A stretch of DNA of 64,000 bases from Pararheinheimera marina (GCF_042654345.1 NZ_JBHSGB010000006.1:124001-188000); one strand, 5' to 3'; counted from the first letter of the stretch, positions 51,353 through 60,955 are shown. Program-made: numbers and translations. Notes: generated by a model not told the origin, from the letters alone.

Positions 51353-52654
51353 ATGTCGCGTTACCTTGCCGTAGATTTTGGCACCTCGAATTGTGCTGCA
51401 GGTTTTATGCTGCACCACCAGCCGCAGTTGTTGCAGCTGGAACAGGACGGCAGCCGTTATCTGAGCTCAGCGCTTTATATTGAGCGACAACGGGACCCAG
51501 ACGATGATGAAGCCTACTTGTCCGGCAGCCTGACCGCCTTGCTGCGCCAACAGCAACAAGTGTTGATTGGCAAGGCTGCGCACCAGCGTTACAGTCATGA
51601 CCCACTGGGTGGCATTTTTATCCGTTCACCCAAATCCATGCTCGGTAGCCGGCTCACGCCTGCTCAGACCGAGATTTACACCCAGGTTGCCACTCTGCTG
51701 CTGCAGCAAATTTTGCAGCAGGCTGGCACGCAGCTGGACGCACCAGTCACCCAACTGCTGCTGGGGCGTCCTGTGCATTTCCAGGGGCTGGATCAGGCCG
51801 TCGGCGATGCCAGGGCTGAGCAGATCCTGCGTGAAGCCGCCCGCCGACTTGGCGTCGAAGAGGTGATGTTCGCCTTTGAACCTGTCGCCGCGGCGGTGGA
51901 GTACGAACGCACACTGGCGCAGGAACAACTGGTGCTGGTGGTCGACATTGGCGGTGGTACCACCGACATCAGCCTGATTCGGCTCGGCCCACAACTGGCC
52001 AATAAATTCGACCGTAATCCGGACTTGCTGGCTCACAGCGGCCGCCGTATTGGTGGTGTCGATATGGATATTAAATTCTGCATTTATGGCCTGATGAGCC
52101 TGTTTGGCCGGCAAAGCCCGGATTTAACCGGCAAACCCCTACCCGCCTCCTTGTTCAGCGACGCCGTCAATATTATTGATATCCATGCCCAGGAGCGTTT
52201 TTACGCGCCAGCCAGCTGGGATGAGTTGCAACTGCTGCAACAAAAAGCCGCGCAGCCCGATTTGCTGCAGCGCTTCTCCACCGTCTGGCAACAGCATTTA
52301 AGTTATTACCTGAACCAGCAGGCTGAACAGGCCAAAATTGCCTTAACCCAGCAGCCGCAAGTGCAGGTGGTGCTGGACCGGGTGGAAGCAGGTCTGGCGC
52401 AGCAGCTCAGTCAGCAGCAACTGACCGAAGCGCTGTATCAGGAACTGGCTGGCATTGGCCGGTTGATTCAGGACTGTCTGCAAGGCGCCCAAAGCCGCCC
52501 AGACGCCGTGTTTGTCACAGGAGGCTCGTCCGCCATTCCTGGTATTGCGCCCTTACTGCAGCAACTTTTACCGGACGTTCCTGTGGTGCGTGGCGACCAG
52601 TTTGGCTCCGTTGGTATGGGTTTATGCAAGCTGGGACAACTGGCATTTGCATAA
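51353..52654 (+). CDS. yegD: Hsp70 family protein, YegD-like
   Basis: 433-aa actin/Hsp70-fold ATPase without the substrate-binding C-terminal domain. Phosphate-1 motif is YLAVDFGTSNCAAG, phosphate-2 is LVVDIGGGTTDISLI, and the adenosine motif is AVFVTGGSSAIPGIAPLL. It resembles E. coli YegD (450 aa), whose role is not established. GGAG precedes the ATG. It stands between the lipase-like gene and rhlE. Confidence 0.88.
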   Translation: MSRYLAVDFGTSNCAAGFMLHHQPQLLQLEQDGSRYLSSALYIERQRDPDDDEAYLSGSLTALLRQQQQVLIGKAAHQRYSHDPLGGIFIRSPKSMLGSRLTPAQTEIYTQVATLLLQQILQQAGTQLDAPVTQLLLGRPVHFQGLDQAVGDARAEQILREAARRLGVEEVMFAFEPVAAAVEYERTLAQEQLVLVVDIGGGTTDISLIRLGPQLANKFDRNPDLLAHSGRRIGGVDMDIKFCIYGLMSLFGRQSPDLTGKPLPASLFSDAVNIIDIHAQERFYAPASWDELQLLQQKAAQPDLLQRFSTVWQQHLSYYLNQQAEQAKIALTQQPQVQVVLDRVEAGLAQQLSQQQLTEALYQELAGIGRLIQDCLQGAQSRPDAVFVTGGSSAIPGIAPLLQQLLPDVPVVRGDQFGSVGMGLCKLGQLAFA

Positions 52655-52770
52655 ACTGCGCAAAAAACAACCACAAGCACTGGCCTGAACCGCTGCTTGG
52701 CGCTACAATGCGCGCCTTTTTAACGCCGCCCCGCGGCATGTGGCCGAACAGGCCCTTAACTGAGAACTTT

Positions 52771-54186
52771 ATGTCGTTTCAAGCATTGGGCCTTCAGCCC
52801 GCGTTAGTCGAGGCGGTTGCCGCCGCAGGTTACACCCAACCCACGCCAATTCAGCAGCAAGCGATCCCAGCGGTCCTGAGCAAACGGGACTTATTGGCTG
52901 CCGCTCAGACAGGTACCGGCAAAACCGCCAGCTTCGTGCTGCCTATTCTTGAAATGCTGTCTGGCCAGCCGGTGTTACGACCGCGGCCGACCCGCGCGCT
53001 GATCCTGACGCCAACCCGTGAACTGGCCGCTCAGATTGAACAACAAATTCAGAAATACGGCCAGTTGCTGCAGCCTAAACTGCGCCATCACGTGGTGTTT
53101 GGCGGTGTCAGCATCAACCCACAAATGATGGCGCTGCGCGGCGGCGTCGATATTCTGACCGCCACGCCAGGCCGTTTGCTGGACTTAGTCAGCAAAAACG
53201 CGCTGAAACTGGACCAGGTGCAAATGCTGGTACTGGATGAAGCCGACCGTATGCTGGACATGGGTTTTATTCACGACATTAAGAAAATTCTGGCGATGCT
53301 GCCAAAGCAGCGGCAGAACCTGTTGTTCTCCGCCACATTCAGCAACGAAATTAAAGACCTGACTCAGGGCTTATTGCACAACCCGCTGACTATTCAGATC
53401 ACACCGGAAAACACCACGGTTGAGCGCATTGACCAGCAGGTGTACATGGTGCCGAAAGGCCAGAAGACGGCCGCGTTGTGTGAACTGATTGAGAAAAACC
53501 GCTGGCAACAGGTGCTGGTGTTTATGCCAACTAAACACCAGGCCAACCGTCTGACCGAACAACTGGTCTGTGCTGGTATCAGTGCCGCCGCGCTGCATGG
53601 CAATAAAAGCCAGAACGCCCGAACCAAAGCACTGGAAGACTTTAAAGAAGACCGCTTACAGGTATTAGTGGCCACTGACGTAGCGGCCCGTGGTATCGAC
53701 ATTGCCCAGCTGCCTTATGTGGTGAACTACGAGCTGCCACGTTCGTCTGCTGATTATGTGCACCGCATTGGCCGCACTGGCCGCGCCGGTAAATCAGGCC
53801 TGGCGGTGTCGCTGATCAGTGCTGATGAGCAGTCGCAGCTGAAACAAGTCGAAAAACTGATTGGTCTGAAACTGCCGGTCAAAGACTTTAAACCTGCGCC
53901 ATTGTCGGCCGAGTTACAGGCCATTGCCTCAGCACCGCGGCCACCACGCCCGGTGCGTCGTAAACCAGAACAAGGCGGCAAAGCCGATGGCCAGAATTCA
54001 GGCCAGGGCAAAGGCCGTGCTGGCACAGGTCGCCCATCGCAAGGCCATAGCCAGGGTCAAGGCGGTCAGGGCAAAAAGCCGGAAATGTCTGCCGTTGGCA
54101 AAGCTGCGCTGGCTGCAGCCAATGGTCAGCCACAAAAACCAGCTCAGCGCCGCTTTCGGCCAAAGAAGCCTAAAACCAGCGCATGA
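52771..54186 (+). CDS. rhlE: DEAD-box ATP-dependent RNA helicase, RhlE type
   Basis: 471-aa helicase. Q motif FQALGLQPAL..GYTQPTPIQQQAIP, Walker A AQTGTGKT (45-52), DEAD at 156-159 (LVLDEADRMLDMGF), SAT, and HRIGRTGRAG in motif VI. A basic Gly/Gln/Lys-rich C-terminal tail (~390-471) resembles RhlE tails that bind RNA nonspecifically. I start at 52771 (MSFQALGL); upstream codons in the frame cover the previous gene's end. It probably remodels rRNA or aids RNA decay. Confidence 0.92.
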   Translation: MSFQALGLQPALVEAVAAAGYTQPTPIQQQAIPAVLSKRDLLAAAQTGTGKTASFVLPILEMLSGQPVLRPRPTRALILTPTRELAAQIEQQIQKYGQLLQPKLRHHVVFGGVSINPQMMALRGGVDILTATPGRLLDLVSKNALKLDQVQMLVLDEADRMLDMGFIHDIKKILAMLPKQRQNLLFSATFSNEIKDLTQGLLHNPLTIQITPENTTVERIDQQVYMVPKGQKTAALCELIEKNRWQQVLVFMPTKHQANRLTEQLVCAGISAAALHGNKSQNARTKALEDFKEDRLQVLVATDVAARGIDIAQLPYVVNYELPRSSADYVHRIGRTGRAGKSGLAVSLISADEQSQLKQVEKLIGLKLPVKDFKPAPLSAELQAIASAPRPPRPVRRKPEQGGKADGQNSGQGKGRAGTGRPSQGHSQGQGGQGKKPEMSAVGKAALAAANGQPQKPAQRRFRPKKPKTSA

Positions 54187-54929
54187 GCATAAGGCTGTGT
54201 AAATACCTGGCGGACAGAGGGCTCTGCTCACGCCGCCAGGCATCACGGCTTATTGAACAAGGGCGATTGCAACTCAACGGCGCCGTCGCCAGTCACATCA
54301 GTCACATCATTCCCGGCGATCAACTGTTACTGGACGGCATGCCGCTGCCTGCGGCAGACACCAAACAAGTCTGGCTCTATCACAAAGCAGCCGGTGTGGA
54401 TTGCAACCTCAATCCTGCCAAATCAGACAGCCTCTACCACCAGCTGCAACAGTTGCCTGTACGGTTACATCCGGTCGGCCGGCTGGACAAAGATTCCTGT
54501 GGCTTGTTGCTGTTAAGTAATGACGGAGAATTGACACAACGCCTGTTGCACCCGGATTTTGAGCATCCGAAAGAATACCTGGTGCGGACAGAACCAGCGC
54601 CAAATGCGCAGCAACTGGCAGCGCTGGCCGCTGGTGTCCATTGGCAAGTGGGGCCGCATCAGTACCAGTCCAAAGCTTGCCGGGTCTGGCCAGCACCGCA
54701 TGGCTTTCGGATTGAACTGACTCAGGGGCTCAACCGGCAAATTCGCTACATGAGCCGGGCTGTTGGGCTTAAAGTGGTGTTTTTGCAACGCCAGCGCCTG
54801 GGGGAGTTACAGCTTGGCGCTTTGGCCGAAGGCCAGAGCCGCCTGCTGACGGAGCAAGAGTACCGGCAGCTGCGACACTCGCTTGGTCTTAGTGCAACAC
54901 CTGCGGATAACGGCGTAGCCGCAGGCTAA
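54183..54929 (+). CDS. Pseudouridine synthase of the RsuA family (RluF-like)
   Basis: 248-aa protein with an N-terminal S4 RNA-binding domain (RLCKYLADRGLCSRRQASRLIEQGRLQLNG) and a catalytic domain with the nucleophile Asp102 in VGRLDKDSCGLLLLSNDG. The C-terminal motif is LTQGLNRQIRYMSRAVG. The DKDS form and overall arrangement fit RluF, which modifies 23S rRNA U2604 (and tRNA-Tyr), rather than RsuA. The target is inferred. Its ATG overlaps the rhlE stop by 4 bases, and its 3' end overlaps the convergent MFS gene by 41 bases. Confidence 0.88.
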   Translation: MSIRLCKYLADRGLCSRRQASRLIEQGRLQLNGAVASHISHIIPGDQLLLDGMPLPAADTKQVWLYHKAAGVDCNLNPAKSDSLYHQLQQLPVRLHPVGRLDKDSCGLLLLSNDGELTQRLLHPDFEHPKEYLVRTEPAPNAQQLAALAAGVHWQVGPHQYQSKACRVWPAPHGFRIELTQGLNRQIRYMSRAVGLKVVFLQRQRLGELQLGALAEGQSRLLTEQEYRQLRHSLGLSATPADNGVAAG

Positions 54930-56073
54930 GCCACAGCGTCAGTAAAAACACGGCGACTGACCCCAGCACCACCCCATTCCAGTGGGCCCATTGCCAGAAC
55001 ATCGACAGAAAAAGCCCGCCGCTGCTGGCGCCAACATAATAAAACACCAGATACAACGCGCTGGCACTGGCTTTGGCCCGCACCGCCTGATGATTGACCC
55101 AGGCGCTGGCCAACGAGTGACAAAGGAAAAAACCAAAGGCACTGATAAAAAACCCCAGTACTATGCACCAAAGCGGCGTCAGCAAGGTCAGCAGAGTACC
55201 CATCACCATAATGCCAATCCCAACTGCCATGCCAAGCCCTGGATGCAGCCGCACGGACGCCTTGCCGGAAATCGCCGAACCGACAGTGCCGGTCAGATAG
55301 GTCAGAAACAACAGGCCTATCCAGCCGCTGGACAGCTGATACGGCGCTTCGGCCAGCCGGAAGGCCACAAAGGTGTATTGATTCAAAAAGATAAAGAAAT
55401 TCAGCCCGCCAATCAGGTAAGTCAGCAGTAAGGCTGGTTGACGCAAGTGAAACCAGTTATCGCGCATGGCTTGCTGTAAGGTGAACGGCTTTGGCTGGAA
55501 ATAACTGGAGCGTGGTAAATAACGCCAGACCAGCCAGACACAAAGAGCGCTGCCTGCCGCCATGGGGTAAAACACCCACTGCCAGTGATTCAGTTCAGCA
55601 AACCAGCCGGCCAGTACCCGGCCACTGATGCCACCGACCGAGTTGGCGCTGATGTAATAACCTACAGCCGCCACCAGGGCAGGTTTGCTAAATTCTTCGC
55701 CCATATAGGCAATAGCCACAGCGGGCAAGCCGCCCAGACAAAAGCCCTGCACCGCCCGCCATGCCAGTAAGGAGGAGTACGATTCCACCTGAGTCAGCGC
55801 CAGGGTGCTGAGCGCCATACCGGTCAGGCTCCATAACAAAATAGTACGCCGCCCCAAGGCGTCCGACAGTGCGCCGTACACCAGCAATGAGGCACCAAGC
55901 GTTAAGGTACCAATGGCATAGCTCCAGCTGGTTTGCAGTGGACTTAATGCAAAATCACGGCTTAATTCAGGCAGCAGGGGCTGCAGCAAGTGCAGGTTGG
56001 CAAACACGAATACAGCGGCCAGGCACAGGGCGAAACTGGCAGTGTAAAAAGCGCGGGATTTCTTTTCGATCAT
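54889..56073 (-). CDS. MFS transporter (YnfM-like)
   Basis: 394-aa, 12-helix major facilitator protein. Motif A is YGALSDALGRRTILLWSL, and the second-half counterpart is SGKASVRLHPGLGM. The early VFVFANLHLLQPLLPELSRDFALSP resembles the YnfM/arabinose-polymer efflux group. Substrate unknown. The last 41 bases overlap the pseudouridine synthase gene tail-to-tail. Confidence 0.85.
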   Translation of the reverse strand: MIEKKSRAFYTASFALCLAAVFVFANLHLLQPLLPELSRDFALSPLQTSWSYAIGTLTLGASLLVYGALSDALGRRTILLWSLTGMALSTLALTQVESYSSLLAWRAVQGFCLGGLPAVAIAYMGEEFSKPALVAAVGYYISANSVGGISGRVLAGWFAELNHWQWVFYPMAAGSALCVWLVWRYLPRSSYFQPKPFTLQQAMRDNWFHLRQPALLLTYLIGGLNFFIFLNQYTFVAFRLAEAPYQLSSGWIGLLFLTYLTGTVGSAISGKASVRLHPGLGMAVGIGIMVMGTLLTLLTPLWCIVLGFFISAFGFFLCHSLASAWVNHQAVRAKASASALYLVFYYVGASSGGLFLSMFWQWAHWNGVVLGSVAVFLLTLWLSLRLRRYPQVLH

Positions 56074-56196
56074 TATAGCTTTGGCTTGAGTCCGGACTGC
56101 TGCTCAGTATACCCTGAAGCCCCCTTGCCGTCTGAGGCTTTGTATCAATAGAACGGATAAAACAGACGGTTTAGCCCATTCAATTCAGGATATGTG

Positions 56197-58068
56197 ATGA
56201 AGTATTCAGCTTTGGCGGTATTGGTCTGTGCAGCCCTGACCGCGTGCTCCGAACCCAGCCCGAAACAAACCGTCGCACAAACAGCGCGGCAAAGTGACAG
56301 CGCCCAGGTACAACAAGCGCCGTCAGCCGCCGCCTTATACGAACAGGCTGCGCACACCCTGTTTCAGGCCCGCGCGCTGAATGCAGCCGGCTTGGGCTTA
56401 TCTTCAGAACAAACAGGCAAAGATTTATCAGCCCAGCTGGAAGATTACGGTTCAGAAAACGAACAAGGCCTGCGCCAGCGCCTGACTCAGCTGGCCAGCC
56501 AACTGGCGGCGTTGCCGGCACCAGAAAGTGCTGCAGAAGCCGAAAACTTAGCCGTAATGCTGAACATAGTGCAGTACTACGCCGGTCAGCCAGGTTTTGC
56601 TGCCGGCTACATTGACCCTTGGATGGGCCACTCAGCCTTTGTGGTCAACCAGATCAATGGCCCGGTGATCGATATGCCAGGTGCACTGCAAAACTCGCAC
56701 CCAATTAATTCTGAGCAGGACGCGAAAAATTACTTAAGCCGCCTGGAAAAATTTGGCGCCGCGCTGGCGTCTGTGCAGCAGAAATTTGAACTGGATGCCA
56801 ATACCGGCTGGATGGCGCCAAAAATTCTGCTGGAGCGTGCATTGGTGATTATCGACTCCTTCGCAAACGGGGACGCCAACCAAAACGTGCTATATCTCGA
56901 TTTCGCCCGCAAACTGGGCGGTCTGAAGCAACTGACCGACGCCCAGCGTACGCAGTATCTGGCTGAAGCTAAAGCGCTGGTGAGCGCACAAGTACAGGCC
57001 GGTTATCAGAAACTGGCAGTCAGCGTGCGCCTGCAATTACCTAAAGCAAGCAGCGAATCCGGCATCTGGGCTCAACCAGGCGGCGCTGACTACTACGCCT
57101 GGTCCGTGCGCCAACTGGGTGACACAGAGCTCAGCCCGGAACAAATTCATCAACTGGGGTTGTCTGAGGTGGCTCGCATCAGTCAGGAGATGGATCAGAT
57201 CCTGAAGGCAGAAGGCTACAGTACAGGCTCGGTCGGCGAGCGTATGGCACAGCTAAACAATGAACCGCGCTTTTTGTACGAAGATTCCGACGCTGGTCGC
57301 CAGCAACTGCTGGATGATCTGAACCACTACATCAAAGAAATTGGCGAGAAAATGCCGGACTGGTTTGCCACCAAACCGCCGTACGAGGTAGAAGTACGCC
57401 GTATTCCGGTCGAGATCCAGGACAGCGCGGTCGGTGGTCAGTACAGCTCACCTGCCATCGACGGCAGTAAACCTGGCATTTACTGGATTAACCTGCGTGA
57501 CATTAAAGCCAATGCCAAATTTGACCTGAAAACCCTGACCTACCATGAAGCCAACCCTGGCCACCACTGGCAAGTCGCGTTAAACCTGGCGCAGGACCAG
57601 CTGCCATTGCTGCGCCGTGTGGCACCTTACAACAGCTACATTGAAGGCTGGGCTTTGTATTCCGAGCTGGTGGCCAAAGAAATGGGCATGTATCAGGACG
57701 ACCCTTTCAGTGATTTGGGCCGGTTGAAAGCCGAATTATTCCGCGCCGTCCGTCTGGTGGTCGACAGCGGTTTGCATGCGAAGAAATGGAGTCGTGAAGA
57801 GGCCATAGCGTACATGGCGAAAACCACCGGCACCACAGAATCGGATGTGGTAGCAGAGATAGAGCGTTACATGGCCTGGCCAGGCCAGGCACTGGGTTAC
57901 AAACTCGGCATGCTGAAGCTGGTGGAACTGCGCCAGTACGCCCGCACTGAGCTTGGCGACAAATTCGATATCCGTGCTTTCCACGACCTGGTGTTATTGG
58001 GTGGAGCCGTGCCGATGTCGGTGCTGGAACAAAAAGTGAAAAACTGGGTGGCCACACAAAAAGCCTGA
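56197..58068 (+). CDS. DUF885 family lipoprotein (putative metallopeptidase)
   Basis: 623-aa protein with a lipobox (MKYSALAVLVCAALTACSEP, lipid cysteine 17). The start ATG 56197 has AGGA six bases upstream. The C-terminal half carries the conserved DUF885 HExxxxH-type site in LTYHEANPGHHWQVALN, then YNSYIEGWALYSELVAKEMGMY with a conserved Glu and DPFSDLGRLKAELFRAVRLVVDSGLHAKKWSRE. DUF885 proteins are probable zinc peptidases; the substrate is unknown. Confidence 0.85.
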   Translation: MKYSALAVLVCAALTACSEPSPKQTVAQTARQSDSAQVQQAPSAAALYEQAAHTLFQARALNAAGLGLSSEQTGKDLSAQLEDYGSENEQGLRQRLTQLASQLAALPAPESAAEAENLAVMLNIVQYYAGQPGFAAGYIDPWMGHSAFVVNQINGPVIDMPGALQNSHPINSEQDAKNYLSRLEKFGAALASVQQKFELDANTGWMAPKILLERALVIIDSFANGDANQNVLYLDFARKLGGLKQLTDAQRTQYLAEAKALVSAQVQAGYQKLAVSVRLQLPKASSESGIWAQPGGADYYAWSVRQLGDTELSPEQIHQLGLSEVARISQEMDQILKAEGYSTGSVGERMAQLNNEPRFLYEDSDAGRQQLLDDLNHYIKEIGEKMPDWFATKPPYEVEVRRIPVEIQDSAVGGQYSSPAIDGSKPGIYWINLRDIKANAKFDLKTLTYHEANPGHHWQVALNLAQDQLPLLRRVAPYNSYIEGWALYSELVAKEMGMYQDDPFSDLGRLKAELFRAVRLVVDSGLHAKKWSREEAIAYMAKTTGTTESDVVAEIERYMAWPGQALGYKLGMLKLVELRQYARTELGDKFDIRAFHDLVLLGGAVPMSVLEQKVKNWVATQKA

Positions 58069-58087
58069 TAGCGCAACTCACCTAGTG

Positions 58088-58170
58088 GGCGTGGGGTCAG
58101 GTCTTGTATTTTGCATGGCAATGCAAAATACAAGACCTGACCCCACGCCGTTTTGACCCCACGCCGTTTT
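58088..58170. repeat. 29-bp-arm palindrome with a tandem 16-bp repeat (REP/RAYT-like)
   Basis: Perfect inverted repeat, arms 58088-58116 and 58121-58149, loop GGCA. The arm contains GGGGTCAGGTCTTGTATTTT. The right arm runs into two exact copies of GACCCCACGCCGTTTT (58139-58154 and 58155-58170). The second copy ends exactly at the stop codon of the convergent CorC-family gene. The GGGGTCAGGTCTTG motif resembles REP-like hairpins moved by IS200/RAYT transposases; no such transposase is in the window. It may also act as a bidirectional terminator. Confidence 0.85.
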
Positions 58171-59475
58171 CTAGCCTTCAGCTGACTCGTTGGTTTTTAC
58201 TTTGGTGACCAGCAGCTGGTCAATTTTGTAACTGTCGATATCCACCACTTCAAACTTGTAGTTCTGGTAGATCACAAAGTCAGTCCGTTTCGGAATTTTC
58301 CGCAGCATATACATCATAAAACCGGCGATGGTTTCGTAGTTTTCTTCATCCGGAAATTCAGCAATATCAAAAACCCGCATCACATCATCAAGCGGCGTTA
58401 AGCCTTCCACCAACCAGGAATCTTCGTCACGTTGCACAATTTGCTCTTCGTCAGAGTACACCAGCTCGCCCATCACGATGCTCATCACATCTTTCAGCGT
58501 GACCACCCCCACCGTCAGTGCGTATTCGTTCAGCACCACGGCAAAATCCACCCCACCGGACTTAAAATGTGCCAGCACTTCGTACAAAGATAAAGTGTCG
58601 GGCACGATAAGCGGCGTATGAATAATGTTTTCTTTCAGCAGGTTAATTGGCTGCTGATGCAACACCTGCATCAGAATATCGCGGCTGTCGACATAACCCA
58701 CCACTTTATCCAGGCTGTCATCCACCACAATAAATTTGGCATGCGGGTGTTCAGCAATTTTGGCTTTAATGCTGTCGCCAGACTCTTTTAAAGTGAAATA
58801 AATCAGGCTCTCTCGGGCCGTCATGGCCGAGGTGACAGTGCGGGAATCCATATCAAACACGTTTTCCAGCAGCTTGTGTTCCTGCTGCGCCAATACGCCG
58901 GCCTGAGCGCCTTCGTCCATCATCGCCACTATATCTTCCGGCGTGATTTGGTCTATCTGCATAGTCGGCACTTTAAAGAGGTAAAACACCGCGTTAGCAA
59001 TACTGTTGAAAAACCAGACCAGTGGCTTCACCAACACCAGCAGCAGCATCACCAGATTAACCACCGAGATGGCCACTTTTTCTGGCGATAGCATTGCCAG
59101 ACGTTTAGGCATCAGATCAGCAAACAGAATAAACAACGACGTGACCAGAAACACCGACAAGCCAAAGGCCAGAGTTTCCATCAGCGGGTTGTCTGAAATC
59201 AGCTGCAACGCAGTCAGAATAGATGGGGTAAATGCGGCCTCACCGAGAATACCACCCAGTATCGCTACCGCATTCAGGCCAATTTGCGCCACTGTAATAA
59301 AGCTGCCAGGGTTTTCCTGCAGCTTGAGTACCAACGCAGCCCTTGGCTCGCCGTCGGCGGCCAGTTGCTTTAAGCGGATTTTACGGGCAGCGGCCAGCGC
59401 AATTTCTGACATGGAAAAGAACGCACTTGCGCTGATCAGCGCCAGCATCACCAGAATATTTTCAAATAACGACAT
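58171..59475 (-). CDS. paeA: CNNM/CorC-HlyC family protein (YtfL/PaeA-like)
   Basis: 434-aa inner-membrane protein. N-terminal DUF21/CNNM domain (SASAFFSMSEIALAAARKIRLKQL, four helices, ~1-190), two CBS domains (~205-335, with FIVVDDSLDKVVGYVDSRDIL and DFAVVLNEYALTVGVVTLKDVM), and a C-terminal CorC_HlyC domain (~350-430). E. coli PaeA (YtfL) exports cadaverine and putrescine. Relatives act in Mg2+/Co2+ efflux, so the substrate is not certain. The TAG stop directly abuts a repeat. Confidence 0.83.
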   Translation of the reverse strand: MSLFENILVMLALISASAFFSMSEIALAAARKIRLKQLAADGEPRAALVLKLQENPGSFITVAQIGLNAVAILGGILGEAAFTPSILTALQLISDNPLMETLAFGLSVFLVTSLFILFADLMPKRLAMLSPEKVAISVVNLVMLLLVLVKPLVWFFNSIANAVFYLFKVPTMQIDQITPEDIVAMMDEGAQAGVLAQQEHKLLENVFDMDSRTVTSAMTARESLIYFTLKESGDSIKAKIAEHPHAKFIVVDDSLDKVVGYVDSRDILMQVLHQQPINLLKENIIHTPLIVPDTLSLYEVLAHFKSGGVDFAVVLNEYALTVGVVTLKDVMSIVMGELVYSDEEQIVQRDEDSWLVEGLTPLDDVMRVFDIAEFPDEENYETIAGFMMYMLRKIPKRTDFVIYQNYKFEVVDIDSYKIDQLLVTKVKTNESAEG

Positions 59476-59602
59476 AATGTTTCTCAGTGTTGGAAGGCCC
59501 TACTGCAGAGCGATAAAAATACATCCTGCAGCTGCCGTCTGCTCAGTATAAGGGTAAACTGTTAACAGAACAAAAATTGGTTGAAATTGAATTATTTACC
59601 TG

Positions 59603-60397
59603 ATGACTGACCTGACTCCCCGTATTCAGCAAGCCTATTTTCGCAACGGTCCTGAACACCGTTCTGGTGCGGACGTCAGTTTCCTCGACATCGTAAAGTT
59701 GTTTGGTTTTCAATCGGTGAAAGTCGGCCGTTGGGTCAGTGCCAGTGAACAGCAGTTGGCGGCCAATCTGTTTTTTGACGCTTTGTGTGATTTGATGCAA
59801 TTGCTGCAGGTGCCACCACAAGTAATTTCGTTAAAACAAAGCCTGAGCCTGCAGTTTGGTATTGGCGGGCAGCCCGGCAGCTGTGCTTTTTACCAGCCAC
59901 AGGGGCGCATCCTGGCGCTGGCGAAAAACGCTGGCGGTGGCAGCCTGGCGCACGAATGGTTTCACGCCTTTGACCATTATATTGCCCGTCATTTGTTTCA
60001 GCATTCTGTGGCCGAACTGGCATTTTCCAGCACGCTGTGGCTTGGCGATAGCCCCATCCGCCCCCACCCGCTGAACCAGGCTTTGAATGCAGGCTTCAAG
60101 GCTCTCTTTCTGTCACCAGATGGCCAAAGCCCAAGCGGCTATGTGCAACGCTGCGCCCGCTTTGACCGTCAGCATGGCATTTATTATTACGCCAAACCCG
60201 AAGAGCTGGCGGCCAGGGCCTTTGAACACCTGCTGCAGCGACAACCTCAGAAAAACAGTTTTCTGGTCAGTGGCACCATAAAAAGTGAAACGGCCAAAGC
60301 CGGGCTTTATCCGGATAGCACATTAACTGAACAACTCAGTCATTGCTGGCTGGGCTATTTCCGCCTGTTAGGCCAAAGCCTGGAAAACACCCGCTGA
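59603..60397 (+). CDS. CLCA_X family protein with HExxH motif
   Basis: 264-aa protein of the CLCA_X family found in marine gammaproteobacteria. It has no signal peptide. The conserved metallopeptidase-like motif HEWFH (His117, Glu118, His121) lies in GGGSLAHEWFHAFDHYIARH. Other conserved-looking parts are SFLDIVKLFGFQSVKVGRWV and YYYAKPEELAARAFEHLLQ. It might be a cytosolic zinc peptidase; function is not established. Confidence 0.78.
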   Translation: MTDLTPRIQQAYFRNGPEHRSGADVSFLDIVKLFGFQSVKVGRWVSASEQQLAANLFFDALCDLMQLLQVPPQVISLKQSLSLQFGIGGQPGSCAFYQPQGRILALAKNAGGGSLAHEWFHAFDHYIARHLFQHSVAELAFSSTLWLGDSPIRPHPLNQALNAGFKALFLSPDGQSPSGYVQRCARFDRQHGIYYYAKPEELAARAFEHLLQRQPQKNSFLVSGTIKSETAKAGLYPDSTLTEQLSHCWLGYFRLLGQSLENTR

Positions 60398-60493
60398 CTG
60401 AGCCCTGCTGTTATGGCATAAATTTTGTACAACTTCAGTGATTCACCCTGCGCTGACAATTATTTGACCTGCGCCATGGATTGGAGAACTGCT

Positions 60494-60757
60494 ATGCACC
60501 AAGGCACGAACTGGCAATTTGAACAACTGACTCAGATGCATCAACGGATCACGGCATTGCAGCAACTGGCCAGCCATCCAGAGCTGGTGGTGCTGTATCA
60601 GGGCCGTGCCTGGCGTCATCGGGACTTTCTCGAGTTGTCACTACGCTTTGCACTGATGGCAAAACACCTTGGCCATGACGTCAGTCTTTATGAGCTGTGG
60701 TTTGCCCGGCAAGCGGCATGGTTTTGCCATTATGGCTTGGATTGGCGCAGCGCCTAG
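60494..60757 (+). CDS. Hypothetical small protein
   Basis: 87-aa protein beginning MHQGTNWQFEQLTQMHQRI. I choose the ATG at 60494, with GGAG seven bases upstream, over the in-frame ATG at 60476 or the TTG at 60425. It is soluble and helical (QLTQMHQRITALQQLASHPELVVLYQGRAWRHRDFLELSLRFALMAKHLG). Not recognised. It lies 97 bases downstream of the CLCA_X gene and may be cotranscribed. Confidence 0.55.
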   Translation: MHQGTNWQFEQLTQMHQRITALQQLASHPELVVLYQGRAWRHRDFLELSLRFALMAKHLGHDVSLYELWFARQAAWFCHYGLDWRSA

Positions 60758-60780
60758 GACAGAATTTTTGCTGCCAGCCT
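60758..60780. other. Region between the small ORF and tRNA-Ser
   Basis: From 60758 to the tRNA-Ser 3' end there is no supported gene. The space is filled by two copies of a structured repeat (60781-60934 and 60956-61109) joined by a 21-base unique linker (60935-60955). Confidence 0.6.
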
Positions 60781-60934
60781 CAGGGATTGCCAGCGCCTTC
60801 CCTGGCGCTGGCCCTGCGGGCCGCGCTAAAGCGCGTCCCAATTCGCTCCCGGCGAATTGGTCGAACTAAGGGGTCAAACCAAAGCCTTTCTGCTCCGAAT
60901 TAAAAACAAAAACCCCAGACTTTCGTCTGGGGTT
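60781..60934. repeat. 154-bp structured direct repeat, copy 1
   Basis: Nearly identical to 60956-61109 at an offset of 175 bases; I see one difference (CCTTCCC versus CCTTCCT). It contains several hairpins: GCCAGCGCC/GGCGCTGGC, GCGC-TAAA-GCGC and AATTCGC/GCGAATT. It ends with AACCCCAGAC/GTCTGGGGTT, which on the minus strand is followed by TTTTTGTTTTTAA and so still reads as a terminator. Short frames inside are not credible genes. Confidence 0.9.
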
Positions 60935-60955
60935 AGCCAGTTTGAATCGGCAGCC

